A stretch of DNA of 64,000 bases from Chitinophaga filiformis (lineage in GTDB: Bacteria; Bacteroidota; Bacteroidia; Chitinophagales; Chitinophagaceae), in NCBI RefSeq assembly GCF_023100805.1, contig NZ_CP095855.1:6365001-6429000 (forward strand), given 5' to 3'. The translations under genes and the position numbers were made by a program. Under the pieces are notes generated by a model. That model had not been told where the DNA came from, searched no databases, and saw only the letters and a list, made by a program, of their open reading frames with translations. This document shows positions 42,425 through 50,150 of this stretch, in pieces. Numbering within the stretch: position 1 is the first letter of the stretch; every line of letters begins with the position of its first letter.

Positions 42425-43057
42425 ATGAAAAGCGATGCACCACTCCTCAACAAGCTGGAACAGAATAGAAAATTCCTGTTAGGATATCATCTGGCTTTTG
42501 AAACGGACACGCAGAGAAAGAACTGGCGACAAATTGTGCTGCTATGGTTTTCCGCCGCTTCGGCAGGGCACCTCAGAGCGCAGTTCTACCTTGGCACCTG
42601 CTATGATTATGGTCGTGGTGTTGAGAAAAATCCTGCTATTGCCTACAAATGGTATTTAAAGGCCGCCCTGAAAGGCCATATGGAATCGCAGTATAATGTC
42701 GGTTTCTTTTACCGCGAAGGCGAAGTAGTGAAACAAAACGACAGGAAAGCCGTGTACTGGTACAAACTGGCGGCTGCCCAGGGCGACACTGAAGCTGAAA
42801 GAGACCTGGGATACTGTTACTTCTATGGTTATGGCGTAAAGAAAGACGAGCAGAAAGCAGTCTTCTGGTATAAGAAAGCCGCGGCCAAAGACGATCCCAA
42901 AGCCCTCTACAACCTGGGGCTGTGTTATAAGCACGGCGATGGCGTTAACAGATCCCAACGCTGGGCGAAATATTATTTCGAGCGCGCAGCCAGGCTGGGA
43001 AACAGTGCTGCCTCCATGCAACTGCGGGAAATCACGATCACCGGCCAATTCTCCTGA
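42425..43057 (+). CDS. Sel1-like repeat protein
   Basis: About 210 residues from the ATG at 42425 (42398 possible). It holds four to five Sel1 repeats of about 36 residues: AQFYLGTCYDYGRGVEKNPAIAYKWYLKAALKGH, then SQYNVGFFYREGEVVKQND, AERDLGYCYFYGYGVKKDE, ALYNLGLCYKHGDGVNRS. Such solenoids bind protein partners. No signal peptide, so probably cytoplasmic. Partner unknown. Confidence 0.88.
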   Translation: MKSDAPLLNKLEQNRKFLLGYHLAFETDTQRKNWRQIVLLWFSAASAGHLRAQFYLGTCYDYGRGVEKNPAIAYKWYLKAALKGHMESQYNVGFFYREGEVVKQNDRKAVYWYKLAAAQGDTEAERDLGYCYFYGYGVKKDEQKAVFWYKKAAAKDDPKALYNLGLCYKHGDGVNRSQRWAKYYFERAARLGNSAASMQLREITITGQFS

Positions 43058-43247
43058 AAACACCCTTTACCGGCTCCTACCCCTATTCCTCCCCTGCCAG
43101 CCGCAGGAGCCAGGGAATGTATAGTCTGTCCCTTTCCCGATGCACTGAGCTTCCACCCGTGTAAAAAAAGCTACATCAATCATCCTCCTGACTTATATTG
43201 GAATACGTTATTGTATCGTCCGCTTTATTATCACCTCTCCATAAAAT

Positions 43248-45086
43248 ATGACCATGAGATCTTTCAACATGCTTGTACTGTTTCTATTCCTGTTGTGCCC
43301 CGGAATAGCAGCAGCCCAGTCCACAAAGCTGATCACGAACCACGTAGGGTACGAGTTCAGCAAATCCAAACGTGCCATCATCATGGCGGAAACCAAAATC
43401 GCCGTAGGAAATTTTGAACTGGTGGATGCAGCAACTGGGCGGAAAGTGTACACAGGAAAACCCGTTTACAGTGGTCCGGTCAGTAAATGGAAGAACTGGC
43501 TGTTCTGGACCATCGACTTCAGTGATTATAAAACGCCAGGCACTTATTTCTTAAGAACAACAGCCGGCGGACAGCCCCTTCAGTCCTATCCCTTCACCGT
43601 TGGTAAAAATGTGCTGGAACAGGCCACTATTTCCGATGTGATCTATTATTTCAAAGGGCAGCGAAGTTCCGGCCTGCTGGACCAGGCAGACCATCACCTG
43701 CTCTTGTCAGGACAAACAACCGATACCATCGATGCGCATGGCGGCTGGTATGATGCCACGGGCGACTATGGCAAACATCTCTCCCACCTTTCCTTTTCCA
43801 GTTACTTTAATCCGCAGCAGGTATCGCTCACCGTATGGAGCCTACTGAAAACTTATGATCTGCTGAAAAGGAAACCGGGTACCGACTACCGGCAGTACAT
43901 CCGGCGGGTGCTGGATGAAGCGATGTATGGTGCAGACTATCTCGTACGACTAAAGGCGCCGGGCGGCTCTTTCTACCGCTCCGTATCGGCGCCTGGTCCC
44001 GGTAAACTGGCCAAAGACCGCACGATCAGGGCGGAAGACAAAGGCTACAGGATCAAACAATCCAAAGATCAGTCCTTTGGTGCAGGCCTTGCAACAGCAA
44101 CCAGCAACTGGCGCAGCTACCAGTCCAGTTACCGCTCCGGCGCCGGTCTTTCCATCGCAGCTTTGGCAATCGCCTCCACTTACGATACTGCGGGTGAGTT
44201 CACCAACAAGGATTACCTGAAAGCAGCGGAAGACGCCTTCGCCTTCCTGGAAAAAGAGAATGCACTGATGACCAACGATGGTAAAGAGAATATTGTAGAT
44301 GATTATTGCGCCCTTAGCGCCGCAACAGAGCTCTATAAAGCCACGAAGAAGCCCTTATACCTCGAGGCGGCTAACAAGCGCGCAAATCGCCTTATAAACA
44401 GGTTGATCAGCAAGGGTAAATACAACTATTTCAGGGCCGATGAAAAAGACAGGCCCTTCTTCCATCCTTCTGACGCCGGACTGCCCATCGTGAGCCTCCT
44501 GCATTACTACCCGCTGGCCAGCACCGGCGTGCAGGCATCACTGAAAACGACTATCCGGAAATACATGCAATATGAACTGGCGGTGACAGCTGAAGTGAAC
44601 AATCCATTCGGATACAGCCGGCAATATACCGAAGACACGGCCGGCATCAGGAAAACAGCCTTCTTCTTCCCACACGGCAGTGAGGCTTCTCCCTGGTGGC
44701 AGGGCGAAAACGCCAGACTTGGTTCCGTTGCCACCGCCGCCAGGATGGCCGCGCAGCTCTTTAAAGACGACAAGCCATTCCATGACAGCCTGGAGAACTT
44801 CGCACTGAACCAACTGAACTGGATACTGGGACTGAACCCCTATGATGCCTGTATGTTGCAGGGCACGGGGCATAATAACCCTGCCTATGGTTTCTTTGGC
44901 ACTTTTGAATATACCAATGCACCGGGCGGCATTGTGAACGGGATCACTTCAGGACTGGAAAATGAAGATGATATTGACTTCAACCTGTCTTATGCTGTAA
45001 CAAAGAAAGACTATGACTGGCGCTGGGCAGAACAATGGCTGCCACACGCGGCCTGGTACCTGCTGGCTGTTGCTGTCAATGAATAA
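43248..45086 (+). CDS. GH9 family glycoside hydrolase, secreted
   Basis: A 612-residue protein with a signal peptide (about 1-24, ending AAAQ). N-terminal Ig-like CelD_N domain (about 28-110, ITNHVGYEFSKSKRAIIM), then the (alpha/alpha)6 barrel. The catalytic-base region reads HGGWYDATGDYGKH, i.e. with one residue inserted in the usual DAGD. The C-terminal acid region SGLENEDDIDFNLSY and the last helix WLPHAAWYLLAVAV fit GH9. Substrate is probably a beta-glucan; exact specificity not readable. Single gene. Confidence 0.85.
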   Translation: MTMRSFNMLVLFLFLLCPGIAAAQSTKLITNHVGYEFSKSKRAIIMAETKIAVGNFELVDAATGRKVYTGKPVYSGPVSKWKNWLFWTIDFSDYKTPGTYFLRTTAGGQPLQSYPFTVGKNVLEQATISDVIYYFKGQRSSGLLDQADHHLLLSGQTTDTIDAHGGWYDATGDYGKHLSHLSFSSYFNPQQVSLTVWSLLKTYDLLKRKPGTDYRQYIRRVLDEAMYGADYLVRLKAPGGSFYRSVSAPGPGKLAKDRTIRAEDKGYRIKQSKDQSFGAGLATATSNWRSYQSSYRSGAGLSIAALAIASTYDTAGEFTNKDYLKAAEDAFAFLEKENALMTNDGKENIVDDYCALSAATELYKATKKPLYLEAANKRANRLINRLISKGKYNYFRADEKDRPFFHPSDAGLPIVSLLHYYPLASTGVQASLKTTIRKYMQYELAVTAEVNNPFGYSRQYTEDTAGIRKTAFFFPHGSEASPWWQGENARLGSVATAARMAAQLFKDDKPFHDSLENFALNQLNWILGLNPYDACMLQGTGHNNPAYGFFGTFEYTNAPGGIVNGITSGLENEDDIDFNLSYAVTKKDYDWRWAEQWLPHAAWYLLAVAVNE

Positions 45087-45110
45087 TGACCGACCGGGTG
45101 CGCCGATAAA

Positions 45111-45145
45111 AAAAGCCTGTCCGCCTTTTAGGCGGACAGGCTTTT
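45111..45145. terminator. Bidirectional terminator
   Basis: AAAAGCCTGTCCGCC (45111-45125) and GGCGGACAGGCTTTT (45131-45145) form a perfect 15-bp stem with a TTTTA loop between convergent genes. Confidence 0.92.
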
Positions 45146-45165
45146 AAATTAAGTTCCTTTTATCA

Positions 45166-46305
45166 CTAGTTCAGCAACTCTGCCAGCTTCTTATTCAGTG
45201 CTTCTCCTCTCAGGTTGTTTCCGATGATCTTTCCGTCAGGCCCGATCAGGAAACCCGCCGGTACCGCTGTTACACCATAGAGTATACCTGCTTCATTAGA
45301 CCATCCCTTCAGGTCAGACACATGAATCCATGGTACGCCATCTTTTTCGATCGCTTCTTCCCACTTCTTTTTATCGCTGTCCAGGGATACCGCCAGTATC
45401 TCAAAGCCTTTCTCCTTGTACAGTCTGTACTGCTCCTTCAGGTTAGGGTTCTCTGCGCGGCAAGGGCTGCACCAGCTGGCCCAGAATTCCAGCAGCACCG
45501 TTTTCCCTCTCAGGTCTTTCAGTGAAACAGGGTGTCCCTTTACGTCTTTCATTGTAAAGACCGGCGCAACGGCGCCTTTAGTGGTCAGCTGTACGGACTT
45601 GATACGCTGATCTACCTCCTTCCCTTTCTTGGAATTACGGTATTTCGCATTCAGCGCATTGTAGACAGGTGTGATCTCTGCCATGTCCTTTTTAAAGGTC
45701 AGCACTTCTGACAATGCTACCAATGCGAACACGGAATTCGGATGCTCTTTGGCGAACTGTAACTGCTTCTCTGTTCTGTCAGCCACACGCTGGCGGAATT
45801 TTTGATCAACAGCCTTCAGGAAGTTGGAATCAGCCCGCTGTGCTTCCGTACCGGAGGAATAATCGTAGTTTGCATTTTTGGTAATAGCCATGATGGTACC
45901 GCCAATGGCCTTGTTATAGGCATCTTCCTCATCATGTACTTTGGAACCGGTAAATACAGCATTGCTCAGTGAATCTTTCGAGCTGATAACAAAGTTCTCC
46001 GGGCCAAACTGGAAATAGATCACATCTCCTGTGTACACTGCCTTCATTTTCCCGTCTCCATGATGCGCGAGCGCCATACGGCAGGTCGCAATACCAGACA
46101 ATTCCCCGGTGAATTTGAAGGTACCGTCCACTACATCTGCAGAATCTTCCCTGCCACCTCCGGCATTCAGGAAATCAGTGTAGTCGAAATAAACCCGGGC
46201 AGGTGCGTTGAGATGACCTATTTTACCTGTAATGGTAAAAGTGTTGGATTGCGCTTTTGCGAGCATGGGTAAAAGTGCTGCAACAAGCAAAATTTGTTTT
46301 TTCAT
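45166..46305 (-). CDS. TlpA-like thioredoxin protein with DUF4369-type N-terminal domain
   Basis: A 379-residue exported protein (signal peptide about 1-18). Residues about 20-120 are a beta-sandwich of the DUF4369 kind (FTITGKIGHLNAPARVYFDYTD). After a helical linker, residues about 235-379 form a TlpA/AhpC-TSA thioredoxin fold with the redox motif WASWCSPC. It probably reduces disulfides in the periplasm. Common in Bacteroidetes; partner unknown. Confidence 0.9.
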   Translation of the reverse strand: MKKQILLVAALLPMLAKAQSNTFTITGKIGHLNAPARVYFDYTDFLNAGGGREDSADVVDGTFKFTGELSGIATCRMALAHHGDGKMKAVYTGDVIYFQFGPENFVISSKDSLSNAVFTGSKVHDEEDAYNKAIGGTIMAITKNANYDYSSGTEAQRADSNFLKAVDQKFRQRVADRTEKQLQFAKEHPNSVFALVALSEVLTFKKDMAEITPVYNALNAKYRNSKKGKEVDQRIKSVQLTTKGAVAPVFTMKDVKGHPVSLKDLRGKTVLLEFWASWCSPCRAENPNLKEQYRLYKEKGFEILAVSLDSDKKKWEEAIEKDGVPWIHVSDLKGWSNEAGILYGVTAVPAGFLIGPDGKIIGNNLRGEALNKKLAELLN

Positions 46306-46462
46306 GGTTGATCTGGTAAGTTGGTTGGTTTGCCTCTAAACTAATAAATGAAAACAATAAAGATTGTTAACAGATATTAAAGCTGCAAACATCCTCTTCC
46401 TGTTGACGTTACACACAAACAAGGGCATACCAGTCTATCAATAAACTATACTATCAGCCTGT

Positions 46463-46882
46463 TTATTTACCCGGGTATTTCTTTTGCAGATATACTGCGG
46501 ATGCTTCTACCAGCTGTGCCAGTACCTGTCCATCTACATCAGACAGTTTTTTGATGTAGAGACAACCTTTACCGGCCTTATACTTCCCCAGTTTGTCCAG
46601 CAAGGCCGGTCGACTGTCAAAGTTCATCACATACAACGAGATATTCTGTTTACGCGGAGAAAAACCAGCCAGGCAGGCATCACCTTCATGCCCGCTTTCG
46701 TATTTATAATGGTACTGACCGAAACCTACTATACTGGCGCCCCACATCCTGGGAGGAAATCCCGTTGCTTTTTCCATCAATTGTGCGAGCGCAATGCAGT
46801 CCTTCCTTACATTTTCATCTGTCACGCCTTCCAGGAAGCTTGTTACTGCCTGTTCGGTTGGTTTGGTTTTCTGTTCTGCCAT
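46463..46882 (-). CDS. DUF1801 domain protein
   Basis: About 139 residues from the ATG at 46882, which follows a near-consensus -7 element; the longer frame to 46981 runs through a terminator and is unlikely. The DUF1801 pattern is visible: VTSFLEGVTDENVRKDCIALAQLMEKATG, then MWGASIVGFGQYHYKYESG and ISLYVMNF. Small soluble fold related to YdhG; function unknown. Confidence 0.85.
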   Translation of the reverse strand: MAEQKTKPTEQAVTSFLEGVTDENVRKDCIALAQLMEKATGFPPRMWGASIVGFGQYHYKYESGHEGDACLAGFSPRKQNISLYVMNFDSRPALLDKLGKYKAGKGCLYIKKLSDVDGQVLAQLVEASAVYLQKKYPGK

Positions 46883-46926
46883 ATGGGGGTCATTAATGCT
46901 TGTACATAAAGTTAGGATAAAAAAGA

Positions 46927-46960
46927 TTGCCCCTCTCACCAGTGCAGATGAGAGGGGCAA
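46927..46960 (-). terminator. Terminator of the T9SS adhesin operon
   Basis: TTGCCCCTCTCA and TGAGAGGGGCAA pair perfectly (12 bp). On the minus strand a run of U follows (46919-46924 read as A on the plus strand). It lies 50 bp after the PorE-like gene stop at 47011. Confidence 0.88.
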
Positions 46961-47010
46961 CCTCAACTCAAAAACCACCAACTGATCACACAGTATCGAT
47001 GATCAGCGGC

Positions 47011-49044
47011 TTATCTTTCAAAAATAACAAATTCAGTTCTGCGGTTTGCCTGATGTTCTGCTTCGGAGCAGCGCACGCCATTGGCACAACGATTGATCAA
47101 TCTTGTTTCGCCATAGCCTTTCGCTGTCAGTCGTTTCTTATCGATGCCTTTAGCCAGGAAATAAGCCAGGGTAGATGCAGCGCGGCGCTGAGACAGTTTC
47201 AGGTTGTAACTGTCATCAGAGCGACTGTCTGTATGGAAGGACATATCCACTCTCCAGGATGGATTTTCCTTCAGCAAACTTATCAGCTTATCCAGTTCTC
47301 TGGCTGCATCCGGACGTACGTCGGCCTTACCGAGATCGAAATAGATGTTCTGCGGATTGAATTTACCTGCCAGGTCGATCTTTTTGGGAACGCCTATTCC
47401 CTTAACCGGCACAGGATCTTTCGGCTTATTTTCCACAGTCTCCACTTCTATCTTTTCCAGGTAGAGGTCGCGGTGTAGTACTGCAGATTCTGTTAATCCT
47501 TTAGTGATAACGGCAACCCCTGTTTCCGGTCTGAACAAGGCCTTTTCGCCATCCAGGCCATAGGCAGACAAACTGTCCAATGCAAAATGAAAATTCCCTT
47601 CGCCGTCGGTCGTGAATTTCTTTACGGCGCCGGTTTCCTTATTGCGCAGGGTGATCTCTGCACTACCCAATGGTGTATTCGTTTTCTTATTCAGCGCTTT
47701 ACCTTCCAGGCTGAAGACCAGTATTTTCGCCGGCGTAAACCGATAAAGGTCGTCACTGCCTTTTCCGCCTTTCCTGTTGGAGGAAAAGTACAATGTGTTG
47801 GTGCCGTTATAGGCGGGTGCAAAATCGTCCTGCGCACTGTTTACCGGTACGCCCATGTTCAGTACTTCCCAGGCGCCGTTCATCTTGACGGCCCTGAATA
47901 TGTCCAATCCACCCATACCAGGCCGGCCATCGGTCGAAAAATAAAACACACCGGTGCTATCGAACATCGGCGAACGTTCATTGCCGGCGCTGTTGATGCC
48001 AGGCCCCATGTTAACAGGCTGCTGCCACTGTCCGCTGGCGTCTTTCGTACAGTAATAGATATCTGTGCCACCCTGTCCCTTTTCGCCATAGTCGGCTACA
48101 AAATAGAGCGTTCTGCCATCTGCGCTGATAAACGGGTCTCCTACAGAATAGTTAAAGATCTCGTTATAAGGGAAAGCGGGACCCTGTTGCCAGGCGCCTT
48201 TGTTGTCATCCCACTGTTGTGTTCTGAGCTCGATATTCAGAGTATAGGGCTGCTCTTTCCCCAGCAGGCTGCCACGCTTCCTGGCCAGGTTGGTCACTGC
48301 ATAATAACAGGTCTTTCCGTCAGCTGTATAACTGGCATCTGCACTGTGGTAATCGCCATTCACTGCGCGCGCCATCGTCATTACGTGCCCGCTGTCCAGT
48401 CCTTTGCTTTCATACAGGTGCAGGTAACTGTTACCGGTATAACCATAGCGCTTTCTTTTGATGTTGGTGTTATTAAAAAGTGCGTCTCGCCGCAGCGAAT
48501 CGTAAGGGCGGTCGGAGGCGAAGATCACTTCTCCCTGTCTGAAGGCAGTGCTCCAGTCAGACCATACACTGTTCAGGCCTTTCAGGTTCTCCATATCCCC
48601 TCTTACGGGAGCTGCCAGCCATTTCACGGCGCTGTCACAACCCGCCTTCATACTCTCCGCTATTTTATCGCCCGGTGTTTTACCCAGGTAGCCGGTCAAT
48701 ACTGTTTTGGCAGCTGCATACTGCTCATTATTCATCAGGATGCCCGCATAATGCAGTTCATCGGCTGCCGTATGCTCCGGCATCGCCACGAGCTTTTCAT
48801 ACCAGCCTGCAGCAGCTGTATAATCTTTCAGCCGCCGGTAGCCGTCTGCCAGTCCGCGTGCGGCTTCCACTGTTTCTTTCTTCCTGTATGCTTTCTGGTA
48901 TAAAGGAATAGCAGCAGCATAGTTATATAATGTAGCCTGGTTGTTGGCCTCCTTGATAATATATTGTCCACTTGCACTTGTAAACATTCCCATCACCAGC
49001 ATAGCACTTAAGAGTGCCGGAAGGGTATAGTGTTTTCTATTCAT
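47011..49044 (-). CDS. PorE-like OmpA family protein of the T9SS
   Basis: A 677-residue outer-membrane-associated protein with the domain order of PorE: signal peptide (1-26), TPR-like helices (about 30-130, YNYAAAIPLYQKAYRK; TAAAGWYEKLVAMPEH), WD40/PD40 beta-propeller (about 165-430, repeated FISADGRTLYFVADYG and NGTNTLYFSSNRKGG), carboxypeptidase regulatory-like domain (about 445-520) and C-terminal OmpA peptidoglycan-binding domain (about 565-677, IYFDLGKADVRPDAARELDKL). It may anchor a PorP-like ring to the cell wall. Third gene of the operon, 45 bp after PorP/SprF. Confidence 0.9.
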   Translation of the reverse strand: MNRKHYTLPALLSAMLVMGMFTSASGQYIIKEANNQATLYNYAAAIPLYQKAYRKKETVEAARGLADGYRRLKDYTAAAGWYEKLVAMPEHTAADELHYAGILMNNEQYAAAKTVLTGYLGKTPGDKIAESMKAGCDSAVKWLAAPVRGDMENLKGLNSVWSDWSTAFRQGEVIFASDRPYDSLRRDALFNNTNIKRKRYGYTGNSYLHLYESKGLDSGHVMTMARAVNGDYHSADASYTADGKTCYYAVTNLARKRGSLLGKEQPYTLNIELRTQQWDDNKGAWQQGPAFPYNEIFNYSVGDPFISADGRTLYFVADYGEKGQGGTDIYYCTKDASGQWQQPVNMGPGINSAGNERSPMFDSTGVFYFSTDGRPGMGGLDIFRAVKMNGAWEVLNMGVPVNSAQDDFAPAYNGTNTLYFSSNRKGGKGSDDLYRFTPAKILVFSLEGKALNKKTNTPLGSAEITLRNKETGAVKKFTTDGEGNFHFALDSLSAYGLDGEKALFRPETGVAVITKGLTESAVLHRDLYLEKIEVETVENKPKDPVPVKGIGVPKKIDLAGKFNPQNIYFDLGKADVRPDAARELDKLISLLKENPSWRVDMSFHTDSRSDDSYNLKLSQRRAASTLAYFLAKGIDKKRLTAKGYGETRLINRCANGVRCSEAEHQANRRTEFVIFER

Positions 49045-49089
49045 AATGGCTGTAATATTCAGTTTTAAAAAGCAATGATCCCCGCAGGC

Positions 49090-50067
49090 TTAGAAATATC
49101 GTGGAGATAACATCCTTGCTTTGGGGTTTGCCCAGGTGTAAGTCAATGATACCTCATGAGTAGAAAAGCTGTTCGCTCCCGTACCGTTTGTAGTCTGATC
49201 ATAAGCATAGCCAATGCGTAGCTTGCTGTTGATGAAGACATCGATCATACCGGCAATAGCGCCTGATTTAGTCAGAGAGTTTTCGATCTCTCCTTTATTA
49301 AAGACGGCAGTACGGTAGGAAGCCCCTATCCACAGCTTCTCATGAAACAGGAAAAAGGCGTTCAGATCTGCACTGGTAGGACCGGCAAAATCTTCTTTTA
49401 CCAGCAGGGATGGCTTGAATGAAATATTTTCAGATACCGGCAACAGGCCTCCAACCGTCACAAACAGGTTCGGTTTCAGCGGGAGATAAGTTCTGAGTTT
49501 ATCAGATTTCTGGAAAGAGCCGGAAATGATATTATCGGCAGATACACCAGCAAACAGGCGCTCGCTATTATAGAAGATACCTACACGGGCATCCGGCATC
49601 ATAGAAGTACCTTTTGCATTCATCAGCAGTGCGTCGTTCTGTGAAGCGGGATTGAGTGCTTTCAGGTCCAGTCGTTGCTGTATAAAGCCTGCGCTTACAC
49701 CGATCGCCAGGCGTTTGTTGCCATCAGCATCCAATGGAATGCGATAAGCATAGGTACCATACAGGGCGGTATTTTTCTCAGCCCCCAGCTGGTCGTTTAC
49801 CACCTGGAGCCCCAGTCCTACCCTGCCGTCATTGATCACTCCATCGGCCGCGGCGGAGAAGGTCTTAGGCGCCCCCGGCAATCCTGCCCACTGGGTACGG
49901 TAGAATAAATTGACGTTCCATTGCTCTTTGTAGCCTGCATATGCCGGGTTGATGTACAACCCGTTAAACATATACTGGCTGAATTGTGCATCATGCTGAG
50001 CATGCGCAGACTGGAATGATAGGAAGAAAGCTATTGAAAGAATAATCTTATAAAACTTGCTAGTCAT
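49090..50067 (-). CDS. PorP/SprF family type IX secretion membrane protein
   Basis: A 325-residue outer-membrane beta-barrel protein. Signal peptide ending AHAQ, then the family mark DAQFSQYMFNGLYINPAYAGYKEQWN and QWAGLPGAPKTFS. In Flavobacterium, SprF-type proteins are needed for secretion of the partner adhesin SprB encoded next to them. Here the adhesin gene lies directly upstream on the same strand, with an unusual hairpin in the 83-bp gap. Confidence 0.95.
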   Translation of the reverse strand: MTSKFYKIILSIAFFLSFQSAHAQHDAQFSQYMFNGLYINPAYAGYKEQWNVNLFYRTQWAGLPGAPKTFSAAADGVINDGRVGLGLQVVNDQLGAEKNTALYGTYAYRIPLDADGNKRLAIGVSAGFIQQRLDLKALNPASQNDALLMNAKGTSMMPDARVGIFYNSERLFAGVSADNIISGSFQKSDKLRTYLPLKPNLFVTVGGLLPVSENISFKPSLLVKEDFAGPTSADLNAFFLFHEKLWIGASYRTAVFNKGEIENSLTKSGAIAGMIDVFINSKLRIGYAYDQTTNGTGANSFSTHEVSLTYTWANPKARMLSPRYF

Positions 50068-50106
50068 GATCTCTTTTTTTTACGTTTAAAAGGGAGTGGC
50101 ATTCAT

Positions 50107-50140
50107 AACAAGACTGCCGGCAACTGCCGACAGTCTTGTT
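50107..50140 (-). promoter_or_regulatory. Hairpin between adhesin and porP/sprF genes
   Basis: AACAAGACTG-c-CGGCA-ac-TGCCG-a-CAGTCTTGTT forms a nearly continuous 16-bp stem. There is no U-run on the minus strand, so full termination is unlikely. It could attenuate the operon or protect mRNA ends. Confidence 0.7.
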
Positions 50141-50150
50141 TTACTGCTGC

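Noticed and set aside
46883..46981. An N-terminal extension of the DUF1801 protein with a hydrophobic stretch
   Set aside because: It would be translated from a terminator hairpin and lies upstream of the likely transcript start; the domain begins at the later ATG.
47587..48903. A 438-codon open frame antisense to the PorE-like gene
   Set aside because: It lies wholly within a well-supported gene with clear domains, has no family resemblance, and its composition is that of a complementary-strand shadow.
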